DNA of 35,839 nucleotides, taken from the NCBI GenBank assembly GCA_018396915.1, contig JAGTRD010000002.1, positions 112,706 through 148,544 on the forward strand, written 5' to 3'. Position numbers and translations under genes: made by a program. The notes beneath the pieces were generated by a model that worked only from the letters and a program-made list of their open reading frames with translations, searched no databases and had not been told where the DNA came from. Shown here piece by piece: positions 24,395 through 33,191 of the stretch. Origin of the DNA: Candidatus Bathyarchaeota archaeon. GTDB lineage: Archaea > Thermoproteota > Bathyarchaeia > 40CM-2-53-6 > RBG-13-38-9. Every line of letters begins with the position of its first letter. Position 1 is the stretch's first letter.

Positions 24395-25696
24395 TTGGAG
24401 TACTGGGACCCCGTGATAGAGAGGATGCCTGAGGGGGAGCTCAAGGAGCTCCAAATAAGGAAACTTAAACATGTTCTGAATTACATAACAGAATACTCAA
24501 GCTTTTATAGAAAGAAGTTTGCAGAAGCAGGTGTAGATTCGAAAGATGTGAGAAGCCTAAACGATTTAGGTAAACTGCCATTCACAACAAAGAAGGATTT
24601 CAGGGACAACTACCCGACGGGAATGTTCTGTGTTCCATCCAGCCAGATCATCCGCTACCACGCCTCATCAGGCACAACAGGAAAGCGCACAATAGTAGGT
24701 TACACAAGAAACGACATACTCGAGTGGGCAACATCCATAGCAAGAGGCTTGACATCATTAGGAATCGGCAGGTCAGACGTTATCCAGAACAGCTACGGCT
24801 ACGGCCTATTCACTGGAGGATTAGGTATCCATTACGGTGCAGAGATGGTTGGAGCAATTACATTACCGACGGGGGCAGGTGGAACAGAGAGACAGATAGA
24901 GTTGATGCAGGATCTGGGATCTACAGTCATCGCATGCACACCATCATACTTCCTGCACATAGCAGAGGTGGCGAAGAGTATGAATGTAGATTTTAAGAGA
25001 GATACGAAGTTGAGGGCTGGACTGTTTGGAGCAGAGTTCTGGTCAGAGAATATGAGGAAGAGGATCGAGGACACGACCGGAGTGAAAGCCTACGACATAT
25101 ATGGAACGTCAGAGTTGAATGGGCCCCTATTCATGGAGTGCACATACCAGAACGGCATACACGCGTGGGCTGACCAATACATTATGGAAGTGATAAACCC
25201 CGATACGGGAGAAGTTCTCAGTGAAGGAGAGGAAGGTGAGTTGGTCGTAACAACCTTGGCCAAAGAGGCCCTCCCCCTAATAAGGTACAGGACAGGAGAC
25301 ATAACGCACCTGAACTTTGAGAAGTGCGAGTGTGGAAGGTCCCACCCACGAATAATGAGGATCCAAGGCAGAGCCGACGACATGCTCAAGATAAGGGGAG
25401 TAAACGTATTCCCAAGCCAAGTCGAATCTGTTCTCATGAAGATGCCTGAACTCGGGGACAACTATGTTTTGATAGTTGATAGGGAGCATGAACTTGACAA
25501 GCTAACAGTAAGAGTTGAGGTTTCAGATAGAATACCGAAAAAGAGAGGCGACAATCTTGAAGAGTTGAATAGAAAAGTTTCAAGACAACTCAAGAACATA
25601 CTCAATTTGACCGTTGATGTTGAACTTGTAGAACCAGGCAGCATACCCAGATCTGAAGGCAAAGCTAAGAGGGTTGTAGACAAGAGGAAGATGTAG
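24395..25696 (+). CDS. paaK: Phenylacetate-CoA ligase family protein, copy 2
   Basis: 433 residues from TTG 24395, preceded by GGTGA. Same architecture as copy 1: HASSGTTGKRTIVGYT near residue 89, YDIYGTSELNGPLFMEC near residue 232, YRTGDITHLNFEKCECGRSHPRI near residue 295 and the C-terminal cap GRADDMLKIRGVNVFPSQVE. It is clearly a paralogue of copy 1 but diverged across the substrate pocket, so the two may prefer different acids (for example phenylacetate versus indoleacetate or a branched acid). It is followed by livG after 85 bases. Confidence 0.9.
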   Translation: MEYWDPVIERMPEGELKELQIRKLKHVLNYITEYSSFYRKKFAEAGVDSKDVRSLNDLGKLPFTTKKDFRDNYPTGMFCVPSSQIIRYHASSGTTGKRTIVGYTRNDILEWATSIARGLTSLGIGRSDVIQNSYGYGLFTGGLGIHYGAEMVGAITLPTGAGGTERQIELMQDLGSTVIACTPSYFLHIAEVAKSMNVDFKRDTKLRAGLFGAEFWSENMRKRIEDTTGVKAYDIYGTSELNGPLFMECTYQNGIHAWADQYIMEVINPDTGEVLSEGEEGELVVTTLAKEALPLIRYRTGDITHLNFEKCECGRSHPRIMRIQGRADDMLKIRGVNVFPSQVESVLMKMPELGDNYVLIVDREHELDKLTVRVEVSDRIPKKRGDNLEELNRKVSRQLKNILNLTVDVELVEPGSIPRSEGKAKRVVDKRKM

Positions 25697-25781
25697 AGGC
25701 GGCTGAAGGCCAGCCTGCGATGAGATATGCTCCGCTATTTGCCAACATTCTGTAAAAATTTAGCCCGATGGTGGATGAGAA

Positions 25782-26522
25782 GTGTTACTTGAATGTATAG
25801 GTGTCTCAAAAAAGTTTGGCGGCCTCCAAGCCTTAAGAAACGTGAGCTTGACCGTCGCTGAGGGTAGCATCACAGGCCTAGTTGGACCCAATGGGTCAGG
25901 GAAGACAACGATGCTTTCATGCATCAGTGGGATACATAGAATAGACACCGGAAGGATAATCTTCGAAGGCAAAGATATTTCGAACCTGCCAATACACAAG
26001 ATAAGCTCAAGAGGAATCGTTAAAACCTCTCAGATAGTCCAATCATTTCCCGAGCTGACAGTCTTACAGAATGTCTTAGTAGGCGTATATTTTGGTAGAG
26101 ACAGGAACTGTCCAAGACCTCTGGAGAAGGCGAAGGAGTTGCTTGAATTCGTAGGTCTCCAACAATCAAAGTTTGATGTGCAAGCAAAGGAATGCAACAT
26201 CGCTGAGTTGAGACGTATCCAATTAGCTAAGGCCCTGGCAACCAAGCCTAGACTAATCCTCTTGGATGAGATGTTGACAGGACTTAACCCTAAGGAGTGT
26301 GAAAGAGCCATAGAACTTATCAAGAGAGTGAATGAATTAGGGGTGACCATTCTAATCGTAGAGCATGTGATGAGGATAATCATGGGCTTATGTGAGAAGG
26401 TCTGTGTCTTGCATCATGGAGAAATGATCGCTGAAGGCTCACCTGAGGAGATAATTGAAGATGAATCCGTGATTAAGATATACTTGGGTAAGAAATATCT
26501 CTTAAGGGATCTAGATGCTTGA
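25782..26522 (+). CDS. livG: Branched-chain amino acid ABC transporter ATPase LivG
   Basis: 246 residues from GTG 25782. One of two cytoplasmic ATPases of the Liv importer. Walker A is GPNGSGKT (residues 35-42) and the C-terminal LivG-type region ends in EHVMRIIMGLCEKVCVLHHGEMIAEGSPEEI. The ABC signature is degenerate: where relatives have YGQQRRLEIARAL, this reads AELRRIQLAKAL, and the Walker B is followed by LLDEMLTGLNP rather than the usual DEP. It overlaps livF by eight bases. The partner membrane genes are downstream on the opposite strand. Confidence 0.9.
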   Translation: MLLECIGVSKKFGGLQALRNVSLTVAEGSITGLVGPNGSGKTTMLSCISGIHRIDTGRIIFEGKDISNLPIHKISSRGIVKTSQIVQSFPELTVLQNVLVGVYFGRDRNCPRPLEKAKELLEFVGLQQSKFDVQAKECNIAELRRIQLAKALATKPRLILLDEMLTGLNPKECERAIELIKRVNELGVTILIVEHVMRIIMGLCEKVCVLHHGEMIAEGSPEEIIEDESVIKIYLGKKYLLRDLDA

Positions 26523-27219
26523 AGTCAAGAATGTCTCATGCACCTATGGCAAAGTCAAGGTACTCTGGGATGTCTCCTTTGAGGCCGATGAGAACGAGAT
26601 CACAGTTATAATAGGTCCAAATGGAGCAGGAAAATCAACTCTCGTAAATCTCATTATAGGAGTAAACAAGCCAACAGGAGGATCTGTCTATTTCAAAGGC
26701 GAGAGAATAGATGGATTGCCGACATATGACATAGTGAAGAGAGGTGTCTCCCTGATACCCGAGGGTCGAAAGATATTTCCTAGGATGACTGTCTACGAGA
26801 ACCTTCTTCTAGGAGCCTACACCCTCAAAGATGGGGAGAAGATGAAGAGAACCCTTGAGTATGTCTACAACATATTCCCAGTATTGAAGGAGAAGAGGAG
26901 GGATTACGCTGAGACGATGAGTGGGGGTGAACAGCAGATGCTTGTTATTGCGAGGGGGTTGATGTCGAACCCCAGACTTCTAATACTGGATGAACCTTCC
27001 CTCGGCTTAGCCCCCATTCTGGTTGAGAAGATGTTTGACATTATCGAACAGATTAAAGAGATGGGGGTCACAATTCTACTAGTCGAGCAGAATATACGTG
27101 AATCGCTTGAGATCGGTGATCGATGCTACATTCTGGAGGAGGGTAGAATAGCAAGGTCGGGCAAAGGTAGAGAGTTGTTATTTGATGACTATGTCAGGGA
27201 GGTGTATCTTGGCTTCTAA
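26515..27219 (+). CDS. livF: Branched-chain amino acid ABC transporter ATPase LivF
   Basis: 234 residues. The second Liv ATPase, with canonical motifs: Walker A GPNGAGKS near residue 34, signature MSGGEQQMLVIARGL near residue 140, Walker B LLILDEPSLGLAP and the switch histidine replaced by the family-typical LLVEQN. The ATG lies within the end of livG, so translation is coupled. It converges with livM, only 5 bases between stops. Works with LivG, LivH and LivM to import Leu/Ile/Val or aromatic amino acids. Confidence 0.92.
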   Translation: MLEVKNVSCTYGKVKVLWDVSFEADENEITVIIGPNGAGKSTLVNLIIGVNKPTGGSVYFKGERIDGLPTYDIVKRGVSLIPEGRKIFPRMTVYENLLLGAYTLKDGEKMKRTLEYVYNIFPVLKEKRRDYAETMSGGEQQMLVIARGLMSNPRLLILDEPSLGLAPILVEKMFDIIEQIKEMGVTILLVEQNIRESLEIGDRCYILEEGRIARSGKGRELLFDDYVREVYLGF

Positions 27220-27224
27220 CATAG

Positions 27225-28169
27225 TTAGACTCTCAGCGACCTTATAACCCTTAAAGCCACAGAGTGTAAACCCTTAGGCATAAAGATAACTACAAGAGTT
27301 AAAAATACGCCTATAGCGATCATTCGATGTATCGGATTAATGATCTTTAGAGCCTCCCAGATGGAGAGGATTATAATAGATCCTACAATGGGCCCTGTAA
27401 TAGTGTTCAAACCCCCTGTTACAGACATTATAAGTGGCATAAATGAATGATGGAAACTGAATATTTCATTGCTTATGTAACCAATGTAGTATACTAGGAA
27501 TCCCCCTGCGATCCCTGCGAAGAACGAGCTTAGGGTAAATGCAAACAGCTTATACTTAACCGTATTTATTCCCATACCCTCAGCCTCAAGCTGATTCTCT
27601 CGGATGGCGCTGAAGGCCAACCCCACCCTAGACCGTATCACGAGGAATATGATTATGAGACTTACAGCCACTAGAGCCAATGTGGTGTAATAGTATTGGA
27701 GCCTAGTATGTAGAAGGCTTGGAGTGGCGTAGCCAGTCGCACCTTGAGTAATCCAGTCCAGAGCCATAACAGCAGTCTCAGCTATGACGGCGAAGCCAAA
27801 AGTAACCATGGCCAGAAACCACTCTCTTAACCTGACACATGTCAAACCTATCAGAAAGCCTGCAGCAGCCGCTGAGACTCCTCCAGCCAGTAGGCTGAGC
27901 CAAGGATCAACACCGACCTTTATCACAAGCAAGGAGGACGTGTAGCCACCTAAACCTAAAAAGGCCGAATGTCCAAGGGAGGCTTGACCAGTATAGGCTA
28001 AAAGGTTCCAGCTTGATGAGTAAATCGTGTAGATACCCATGAGTATAAGTATGTGAAGAACATACTCGCTGGGCTGGAGTATTGGAATGATTGAAACTAT
28101 TATGAGAACAAGTATTGAAGCCGAGACTTTTGGTGTAATTATGTCTCCTACACCCAATAGTATATTCAC
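27225..28169 (-). CDS. livM: Branched-chain amino acid ABC transporter permease LivM
   Basis: 314 residues with about eight to ten hydrophobic membrane segments. Family signatures: YTGQASLGHSAFLGLGGYTSSLL near residue 60, ITQGATGYATPSLL near residue 140, and the EAA-like cytoplasmic loop RSRVGLAFSAIRENQLEAEGMGIN near residue 180 that contacts the ATPases. Start ATG 28169 overlaps the end of livH by four bases. LivM and LivH form the membrane channel. Confidence 0.91.
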   Translation of the reverse strand: MNILLGVGDIITPKVSASILVLIIVSIIPILQPSEYVLHILILMGIYTIYSSSWNLLAYTGQASLGHSAFLGLGGYTSSLLVIKVGVDPWLSLLAGGVSAAAAGFLIGLTCVRLREWFLAMVTFGFAVIAETAVMALDWITQGATGYATPSLLHTRLQYYYTTLALVAVSLIIIFLVIRSRVGLAFSAIRENQLEAEGMGINTVKYKLFAFTLSSFFAGIAGGFLVYYIGYISNEIFSFHHSFMPLIMSVTGGLNTITGPIVGSIIILSIWEALKIINPIHRMIAIGVFLTLVVIFMPKGLHSVALRVIRSLRV

Positions 28170-29038
28170 CTCCCCTCCCCGAAAAGTCCTGTAGGCTTAA
28201 CGATCAGGACGGCTATCAATACGGCGAAAGCTACAGCGTGTCTCCATATTCCTCCAAGGAACAGGGTAGCCGTATTCTCAGCTATACCATACAGCAGGCC
28301 ACCGACAATAGCTCCCTTGATGCTGCCCAAGCCACCGAGTATGATTATCGCGAAGGCTTTTATCGCAGGGAGTGACCCCATATATGGGTCTAGGGAGAAG
28401 ACTATGCCGAATAGGGAGCCTGCAGCGGCGGCTAAGGCTGACCCCAGACTGAAACTGGCGGTGTAGACCTTCTTCACGTTTATACCCATCATCATTGCGG
28501 CCTCCCTATTTTGGCTTGTAGCTCTCATAGCCCTCCCGATCTTTGTCTTCGTCAGTATAATGAACATGAAAACCAGTATTGTGGAGACTACTATTATGGC
28601 TATCAACCAGTCAAAGCTGATGGCGACTATACCTAAAGACAGAGTTGAATATTCGAAGGGAGTCACTATGTTCCTAGGCTTATCTGTCCATAGCATTACA
28701 GCCGTATAATCGAAGATATATATCAAGCCTAGACTTACAAAGATCTCGTTCAACTTGGAAGTTCCAACTATCGGACTGAAGCACAGCCTCTCAACAGCCG
28801 CCCCTATAACGGAAACTATTGCCATAGATATGAGGACAGCAAAGTATGGATTCACACCCAGCATAAACCATGCCCAGTAACACATGTAGGCCCCCAACAT
28901 CAAAAGTTGACCGTGAGCAAAATTCACTATCTTCATCACGCCAAATATCAGGTTCAGCCCTGTAGCCATCAGTATGTAGATACATCCGATAGCGACTCCC
29001 CATAGCAGAGTCAATGATAAGGTTACAGCATCTATCAA
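28166..29038 (-). CDS. livH: Branched-chain amino acid ABC transporter permease LivH
   Basis: 290 residues, strongly hydrophobic with about eight membrane spans. LMATGLNLIFGVMKIVNFAHGQLLMLGAY near residue 24 is diagnostic of LivH, and the coupling loop KIGRAMRATSQNREAAMMMGINV near residue 166 fits. The ATG at 29038 follows the substrate-binding-protein gene after 97 bases, consistent with a livKHM transcript on the minus strand, in which the first and most expressed gene encodes the binding protein. Confidence 0.92.
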   Translation of the reverse strand: MIDAVTLSLTLLWGVAIGCIYILMATGLNLIFGVMKIVNFAHGQLLMLGAYMCYWAWFMLGVNPYFAVLISMAIVSVIGAAVERLCFSPIVGTSKLNEIFVSLGLIYIFDYTAVMLWTDKPRNIVTPFEYSTLSLGIVAISFDWLIAIIVVSTILVFMFIILTKTKIGRAMRATSQNREAAMMMGINVKKVYTASFSLGSALAAAAGSLFGIVFSLDPYMGSLPAIKAFAIIILGGLGSIKGAIVGGLLYGIAENTATLFLGGIWRHAVAFAVLIAVLIVKPTGLFGEGR

Positions 29039-29135
29039 AATGACCTACCTGAAAGTGCCATTATGATGCATCGGGCAATTCATTTGAAACTTTATTTAGA
29101 GATCGGATCTAAACTAAATAAAAAAGTTATAGAAG

Positions 29136-30542
29136 TTACTTCTCTCCGGGAGTATACAGCGGTGGAAGTTTGAAGTCCCTTTGTTTTATGGTGCCGACGT
29201 TCGGAACCTTCTCGGGCCAAACTATGAAAGGCCTACATTCGCCGAGCTTCTCATCCCAGATTAGCTGCTCTATGAAAGTTGCAGGGGAGATCTCGTGATA
29301 TGTCTCAGGTGTCTTCCCGAATTCTATGTAGCCCGTCTCGGTAAGAATCAAAAGGTTCTTCATCTTAGTAGTCTCCAGTGCATCCCTGACTTTGGCTTTG
29401 TCCAAGGTTCCAGCCCTCTCAATGGCGTCCTTTGCGACATATATTGCGTCGTAGGTGTCTGCACCCATCATCCCTGGGAATACGCCGAACTTCTGTTTAA
29501 ACTTTGGAATATAGGTATCCATTAAGGGCAGATAATATGGGGGACCAGCGAATGGCCCGAACTTAGACTCCAACAGTTGATGGTCACCCCACTTCTTGAG
29601 TAGAGTGTAGAATTCAGGACCCTCGCAGACTTCGACGGCGACATAGACGGTATTTAGACCGACATCTCTCTGGCCCTGAATGTATATCTCAGATGTCCCA
29701 ACGGTGAAGTCGACTGCAAATAATCCGTCGGGTTTCGCAGCCTTTACCGCTGTAAGCTCAGCATGAAAGTCTGTGGTTCCCGGCGGATACTTCCTCCCAG
29801 CCACAATGTCTATTGGAAGCTTATCATCTTTGATAATCTTGTTACTGTCGTTCCAGACCCCTACGCCATAAGCATCGTCCCTGTACAGTATTGCAAGCCT
29901 GAAGTTCCTGTTTGGAGCAACCATAGGCTTCAAATATTCACCGAAGAAATGCATCACTGTCTTTGAGTAGTGGAATGTGGTTGTGCAGTAATGGAACATG
30001 TAACTCATGCCTTCAGCGTCTTCGATGCGCAAAGGGTCTCCTGGAGGTAAGCCTCCGTAGTTTCCTTGTGGGCCTCTTCTAGTCACAAGATGTGTCGAGG
30101 CGCCTGTGATGATGAATGGCACACGATTCTTTATCGCCGGAACCTGCTCTGCTAAGGCTGCTCTACTGGACATCGCTCCAACCAAGAGATCTACCTTATC
30201 CTCAACTATTGCCCTAGTCACCGCTGTCACACCTTTCTCTGGTGACGCATCCTCATCGTCAGCTATCACATACTCCATCGGAACTCTCTCACCCCACTCT
30301 TTCACGTAGACCCCCCCAGCCGAATTTATCTCTTCAATAGCCAGTTTTGTCGCCCTCTCCATGTCGGGGCCCTCAGGTAGGGAGAATGGTGCAACCAACC
30401 CTATCTTGATAGATCGTCGTCTTGTTGTTGCCCTCTGATAGTACACTCCACCAGCAGCGGCGGCAGCCAATGCTGCAACTCCGGCAACAGAATACTTTAG
30501 GTACTTTCTCCTAGATATTTTTGCTTCACTCAAAACCATCAC
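29136..30542 (-). CDS. livK: Extracellular substrate-binding protein of the Liv transporter
   Basis: 468 residues. The N-terminus carries a twin-arginine motif SRRKYLKYSVAG (residues 10-21) and an alanine-rich hydrophobic segment (about 18-32), so it is probably exported folded by Tat or held by this segment as a membrane anchor; no lipobox cysteine is visible. The mature part is a type I periplasmic-binding fold: IKIGLVAPFSLPEG, LAIEEINSAGG, VDLLVGAMSSRAALA near residue 135 and the C-terminal ligand lobe. It delivers branched-chain or related amino acids to LivHM. Longer than bacterial LivK (about 370). Confidence 0.9.
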   Translation of the reverse strand: MMVLSEAKISRRKYLKYSVAGVAALAAAAAGGVYYQRATTRRRSIKIGLVAPFSLPEGPDMERATKLAIEEINSAGGVYVKEWGERVPMEYVIADDEDASPEKGVTAVTRAIVEDKVDLLVGAMSSRAALAEQVPAIKNRVPFIITGASTHLVTRRGPQGNYGGLPPGDPLRIEDAEGMSYMFHYCTTTFHYSKTVMHFFGEYLKPMVAPNRNFRLAILYRDDAYGVGVWNDSNKIIKDDKLPIDIVAGRKYPPGTTDFHAELTAVKAAKPDGLFAVDFTVGTSEIYIQGQRDVGLNTVYVAVEVCEGPEFYTLLKKWGDHQLLESKFGPFAGPPYYLPLMDTYIPKFKQKFGVFPGMMGADTYDAIYVAKDAIERAGTLDKAKVRDALETTKMKNLLILTETGYIEFGKTPETYHEISPATFIEQLIWDEKLGECRPFIVWPEKVPNVGTIKQRDFKLPPLYTPGEK

Positions 30543-30574
30543 CTAGACTACGTATCCATACGTCGAACGGTTTT

Positions 30575-30584
30575 CATATAAAAT
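30575..30584 (-). promoter_or_regulatory. Probable TATA box of livK
   Basis: The minus strand reads TTTTATATGA here, 33-42 bases before the livK ATG. Transcription would start near 30550 with almost no leader. Confidence 0.4.
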
Positions 30585-30601
30585 TCTACGATATGAGTAT
30601 T

Positions 30602-31252
30602 TTACTCTTTGCCTTGTGCAGGAAACGTCTTGAATGTTTTATTGCAACTTTCAAACCCGAGGTTGAAAGCTTTAATATTCGTCTCGAGCAGCTCTGCCCT
30701 AACAGACTCAAACAACACCCTCCTCAGTATGTCGGTACCAACTGGAAATCTTCCTGAAGCTGAGAGTAAACCAAGCATAACAATATTCTGGGTTGCCGGG
30801 TTCCCAGCCCTATTGGCGAGAGTCAAGGCGTCTATCGCCAGAATATTTTTTGTAACCTCACCCAAAATCGCGATGATGCCTTTTAGGTCTGGATATCTCT
30901 GGTTTGATAGGTATATTCCTGGGGGGGATACTGTTGCCGTATTCATTATTATCAGGGTCTCAGAGTTTGCGAAGATTATGTTTCTGATCGCTTCAGCAGG
31001 TTCTAGTGCGATGATAATGTCAGCATCACCTTCAGGAAATGTTGGCGAGTAGACTCTCTTACCGATACGGACTGTACAGGTTACTGAGCCTCCCCTCTGA
31101 GCCATACCATGAATCTCAGCCACCCTGACATCGTAACCTGACTCCAGTGCGGCTCTGCCTAGGATCTCTGAGAGAAGTAGAACACCTTGACCGCCGACAC
31201 CTGCCAACAGCATATTGCATTCACACATACATGTGTCACCTGGATCCTTCAA
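30602..31252 (-). CDS. iorB: Indolepyruvate:ferredoxin oxidoreductase beta subunit
   Basis: 216 residues. IorAB oxidatively decarboxylates aryl pyruvates from Phe, Tyr and Trp to aryl-acetyl-CoA, reducing ferredoxin. The sequence shows the gamma-type 2-oxoacid oxidoreductase domain: LLAGVGGQGVLLLSEILG near residue 13, AEIHGMAQRGGSVTCTVRIG near residue 45 and LEPAEAIR near residue 82. It overlaps the end of iorA by 17 bases, a standard iorAB order. Ferredoxin reduced here could feed hydrogenases or other reductases not in the window. Confidence 0.91.
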   Translation of the reverse strand: MKDPGDTCMCECNMLLAGVGGQGVLLLSEILGRAALESGYDVRVAEIHGMAQRGGSVTCTVRIGKRVYSPTFPEGDADIIIALEPAEAIRNIIFANSETLIIMNTATVSPPGIYLSNQRYPDLKGIIAILGEVTKNILAIDALTLANRAGNPATQNIVMLGLLSASGRFPVGTDILRRVLFESVRAELLETNIKAFNLGFESCNKTFKTFPAQGKE

Positions 31253-33092
31253 TGGCCTTCCTCGGGCATATTTTGGCGCAGAAGCCGCAGCCTGTACATA
31301 AGACCTGGTCTATTCCAACCTTACCGTTCACTATGTGGAAGGCTGGGCATCCGAGTGTCTTGATGCAGGCCAAACATTCGTCACACCTATCCTTAGAGAT
31401 AATGTATGGCCTCCGCCTAATACCTTGCCTACGCTCCATTATTGAGCATGGACGCCTCATGACGGTTAGTGAGGGGCCGTCGAAGGCCATAGCCTCCTTG
31501 AGGATCATCCTCGCATTCTCTATATCGAATGGATCCACCACTTTAACATACTTCACTCCGCATCCTTTGGCTACATCCTCTATCAAAATTTGACTCTTAC
31601 CTAGGTATGGTACGCCAGGGTGTGGTTGGAAACCCGTCATAGCGGTTGTGGAGTTGTCCAAGACAACAACAATTATCCTATGATTATTATAGACAGCATT
31701 TATCAGGGCGGGTATCGAGGCATGGAAGAATGTTGAGTCGCCGACGATCGCCACAGTCGTCTCACCTTGAGACCGACTTACACCACAAGCGACTCCCAGA
31801 CTCGCACCCATACATATGAGGATATCTCCAACTTGGATGGGGGGCTGAATTCCTAAGGCGTAGCATCCTATGTCCGTGCAGTATACGATTGACCTCCCAA
31901 GCACAGTCTTCATCAAGTAGAATGAGGCCCTGTGGGGGCACCCTGGGCATAGTACAGGGGGCCTTGCTGGGGCTGAGTTGGCTATTTCCAAATATTTTTG
32001 GTCTGGAGATTGGAATCTTTTGATTTTCGGAGTCGGTATGTTGAGGGCCTCAGCCATACCTTCATAAACTATTCTTGTAGTGTACTCTCTGCTTCTTGGT
32101 AGATGTCCTGTCAATTTACCGAATATCTTCAGCCTAGAGTTTAGGCTTGAACCCACGCTTCTTACATCCGTCTCGAGGATGGGCTCAAGCTCTTCAACCA
32201 CAAAAACCTTGTCATAACGTTCCATGAATCTGAGGATCTTTCTTGAAGGTGGCGGGTATGGCATACCTAACTTTAGAATTGAAGCTTCCACTCCGAATTT
32301 ATTCAAGGCCTCAACGGCATAATTGTAAGCTGCTCCGGAGGTTATGACACCTATGTCTCCATCGCCTTCGATTACCATATTGTAGGGTGACTCCTCACTT
32401 ATCTTGAGGGCCCTCTCCATCTTCCTCAATAAAACATCATGCATGGTGAGAGCGTGTCTAGGAACCATGACGAACCTCTCGGTCTCCTTCACAAATTTTC
32501 CTGGGGAAAACGATCTGACTCTGAGCCGCCCTAGATCGACAGGGCCTAGGGTGTGGCTGACCCTAGTCGTCGATCGTAGAATGACCGGTAACTCAAGCAT
32601 TTCAGAGAGGTCGAGGGCGGATATTGTCATGTCTTTAGCTTCTTGGCTGTTTGACGGTTCAAGCATTGGCACATTGGCAAGTCTGGCATAATATCTATTG
32701 TCCTGCTCATTCTGGGAGCTCCAGCATGAAGGATCATCTGCCGATACTAATACGAGGCCACCCCTCACACCTGTATATGCCAAAGTGACGAATGTATCTG
32801 AGGCAACATTCAGTCCAACATGTTTCATGGAGCATAGTGCCCTCCATCCACAAAGTGCCGCACCAGCAGCAACCTCGAGCGCAACCTTCTCATTTACCGA
32901 ATACTCAACGTAAATCCCAGTCTCACCAGAAGCCTCGTGGAGTGTATCTATAATCTCTGAGGATGGGGTTCCGGGGTAGGAGGTTGCAATTCTCACACCA
33001 CCCTCAATGGCGCCCCTTACTATAGCCTCATTCCCGAGCAGAAGATACCTCCCAGATTCGGTGGAGGTTAAGGTCTTCAGGTCGACCATCAT
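31236..33092 (-). CDS. iorA: Indolepyruvate:ferredoxin oxidoreductase alpha subunit
   Basis: 618 residues, full length. Order: pyrimidine domain with TSYPGTPSSEIIDTLHEA near residue 38; a transketolase-C-like middle; a thiamine-diphosphate domain with GDSTFFHASIPALINAVYNN near residue 430 (the GDS...N metal motif); and a C-terminal ferredoxin with two four-cysteine clusters (CDECLACIKTLGCP and CTGCGFCAKICP) that take electrons to soluble ferredoxin. It faces lysC across a 99-base divergent promoter region. The neighbouring paaK and liv genes supply a coherent aromatic amino-acid pathway. Confidence 0.94.
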   Translation of the reverse strand: MMVDLKTLTSTESGRYLLLGNEAIVRGAIEGGVRIATSYPGTPSSEIIDTLHEASGETGIYVEYSVNEKVALEVAAGAALCGWRALCSMKHVGLNVASDTFVTLAYTGVRGGLVLVSADDPSCWSSQNEQDNRYYARLANVPMLEPSNSQEAKDMTISALDLSEMLELPVILRSTTRVSHTLGPVDLGRLRVRSFSPGKFVKETERFVMVPRHALTMHDVLLRKMERALKISEESPYNMVIEGDGDIGVITSGAAYNYAVEALNKFGVEASILKLGMPYPPPSRKILRFMERYDKVFVVEELEPILETDVRSVGSSLNSRLKIFGKLTGHLPRSREYTTRIVYEGMAEALNIPTPKIKRFQSPDQKYLEIANSAPARPPVLCPGCPHRASFYLMKTVLGRSIVYCTDIGCYALGIQPPIQVGDILICMGASLGVACGVSRSQGETTVAIVGDSTFFHASIPALINAVYNNHRIIVVVLDNSTTAMTGFQPHPGVPYLGKSQILIEDVAKGCGVKYVKVVDPFDIENARMILKEAMAFDGPSLTVMRRPCSIMERRQGIRRRPYIISKDRCDECLACIKTLGCPAFHIVNGKVGIDQVLCTGCGFCAKICPRKAIEGSR

Positions 33093-33191
33093 GCAGCCCT
33101 TTTCCGTCTCCGTTAAATATTAAGACCCAACAGAATACGTATAACATAATGAAAAAAGTTTTGTAACCGTACAGGTTGAAGTTGAAAAGTC

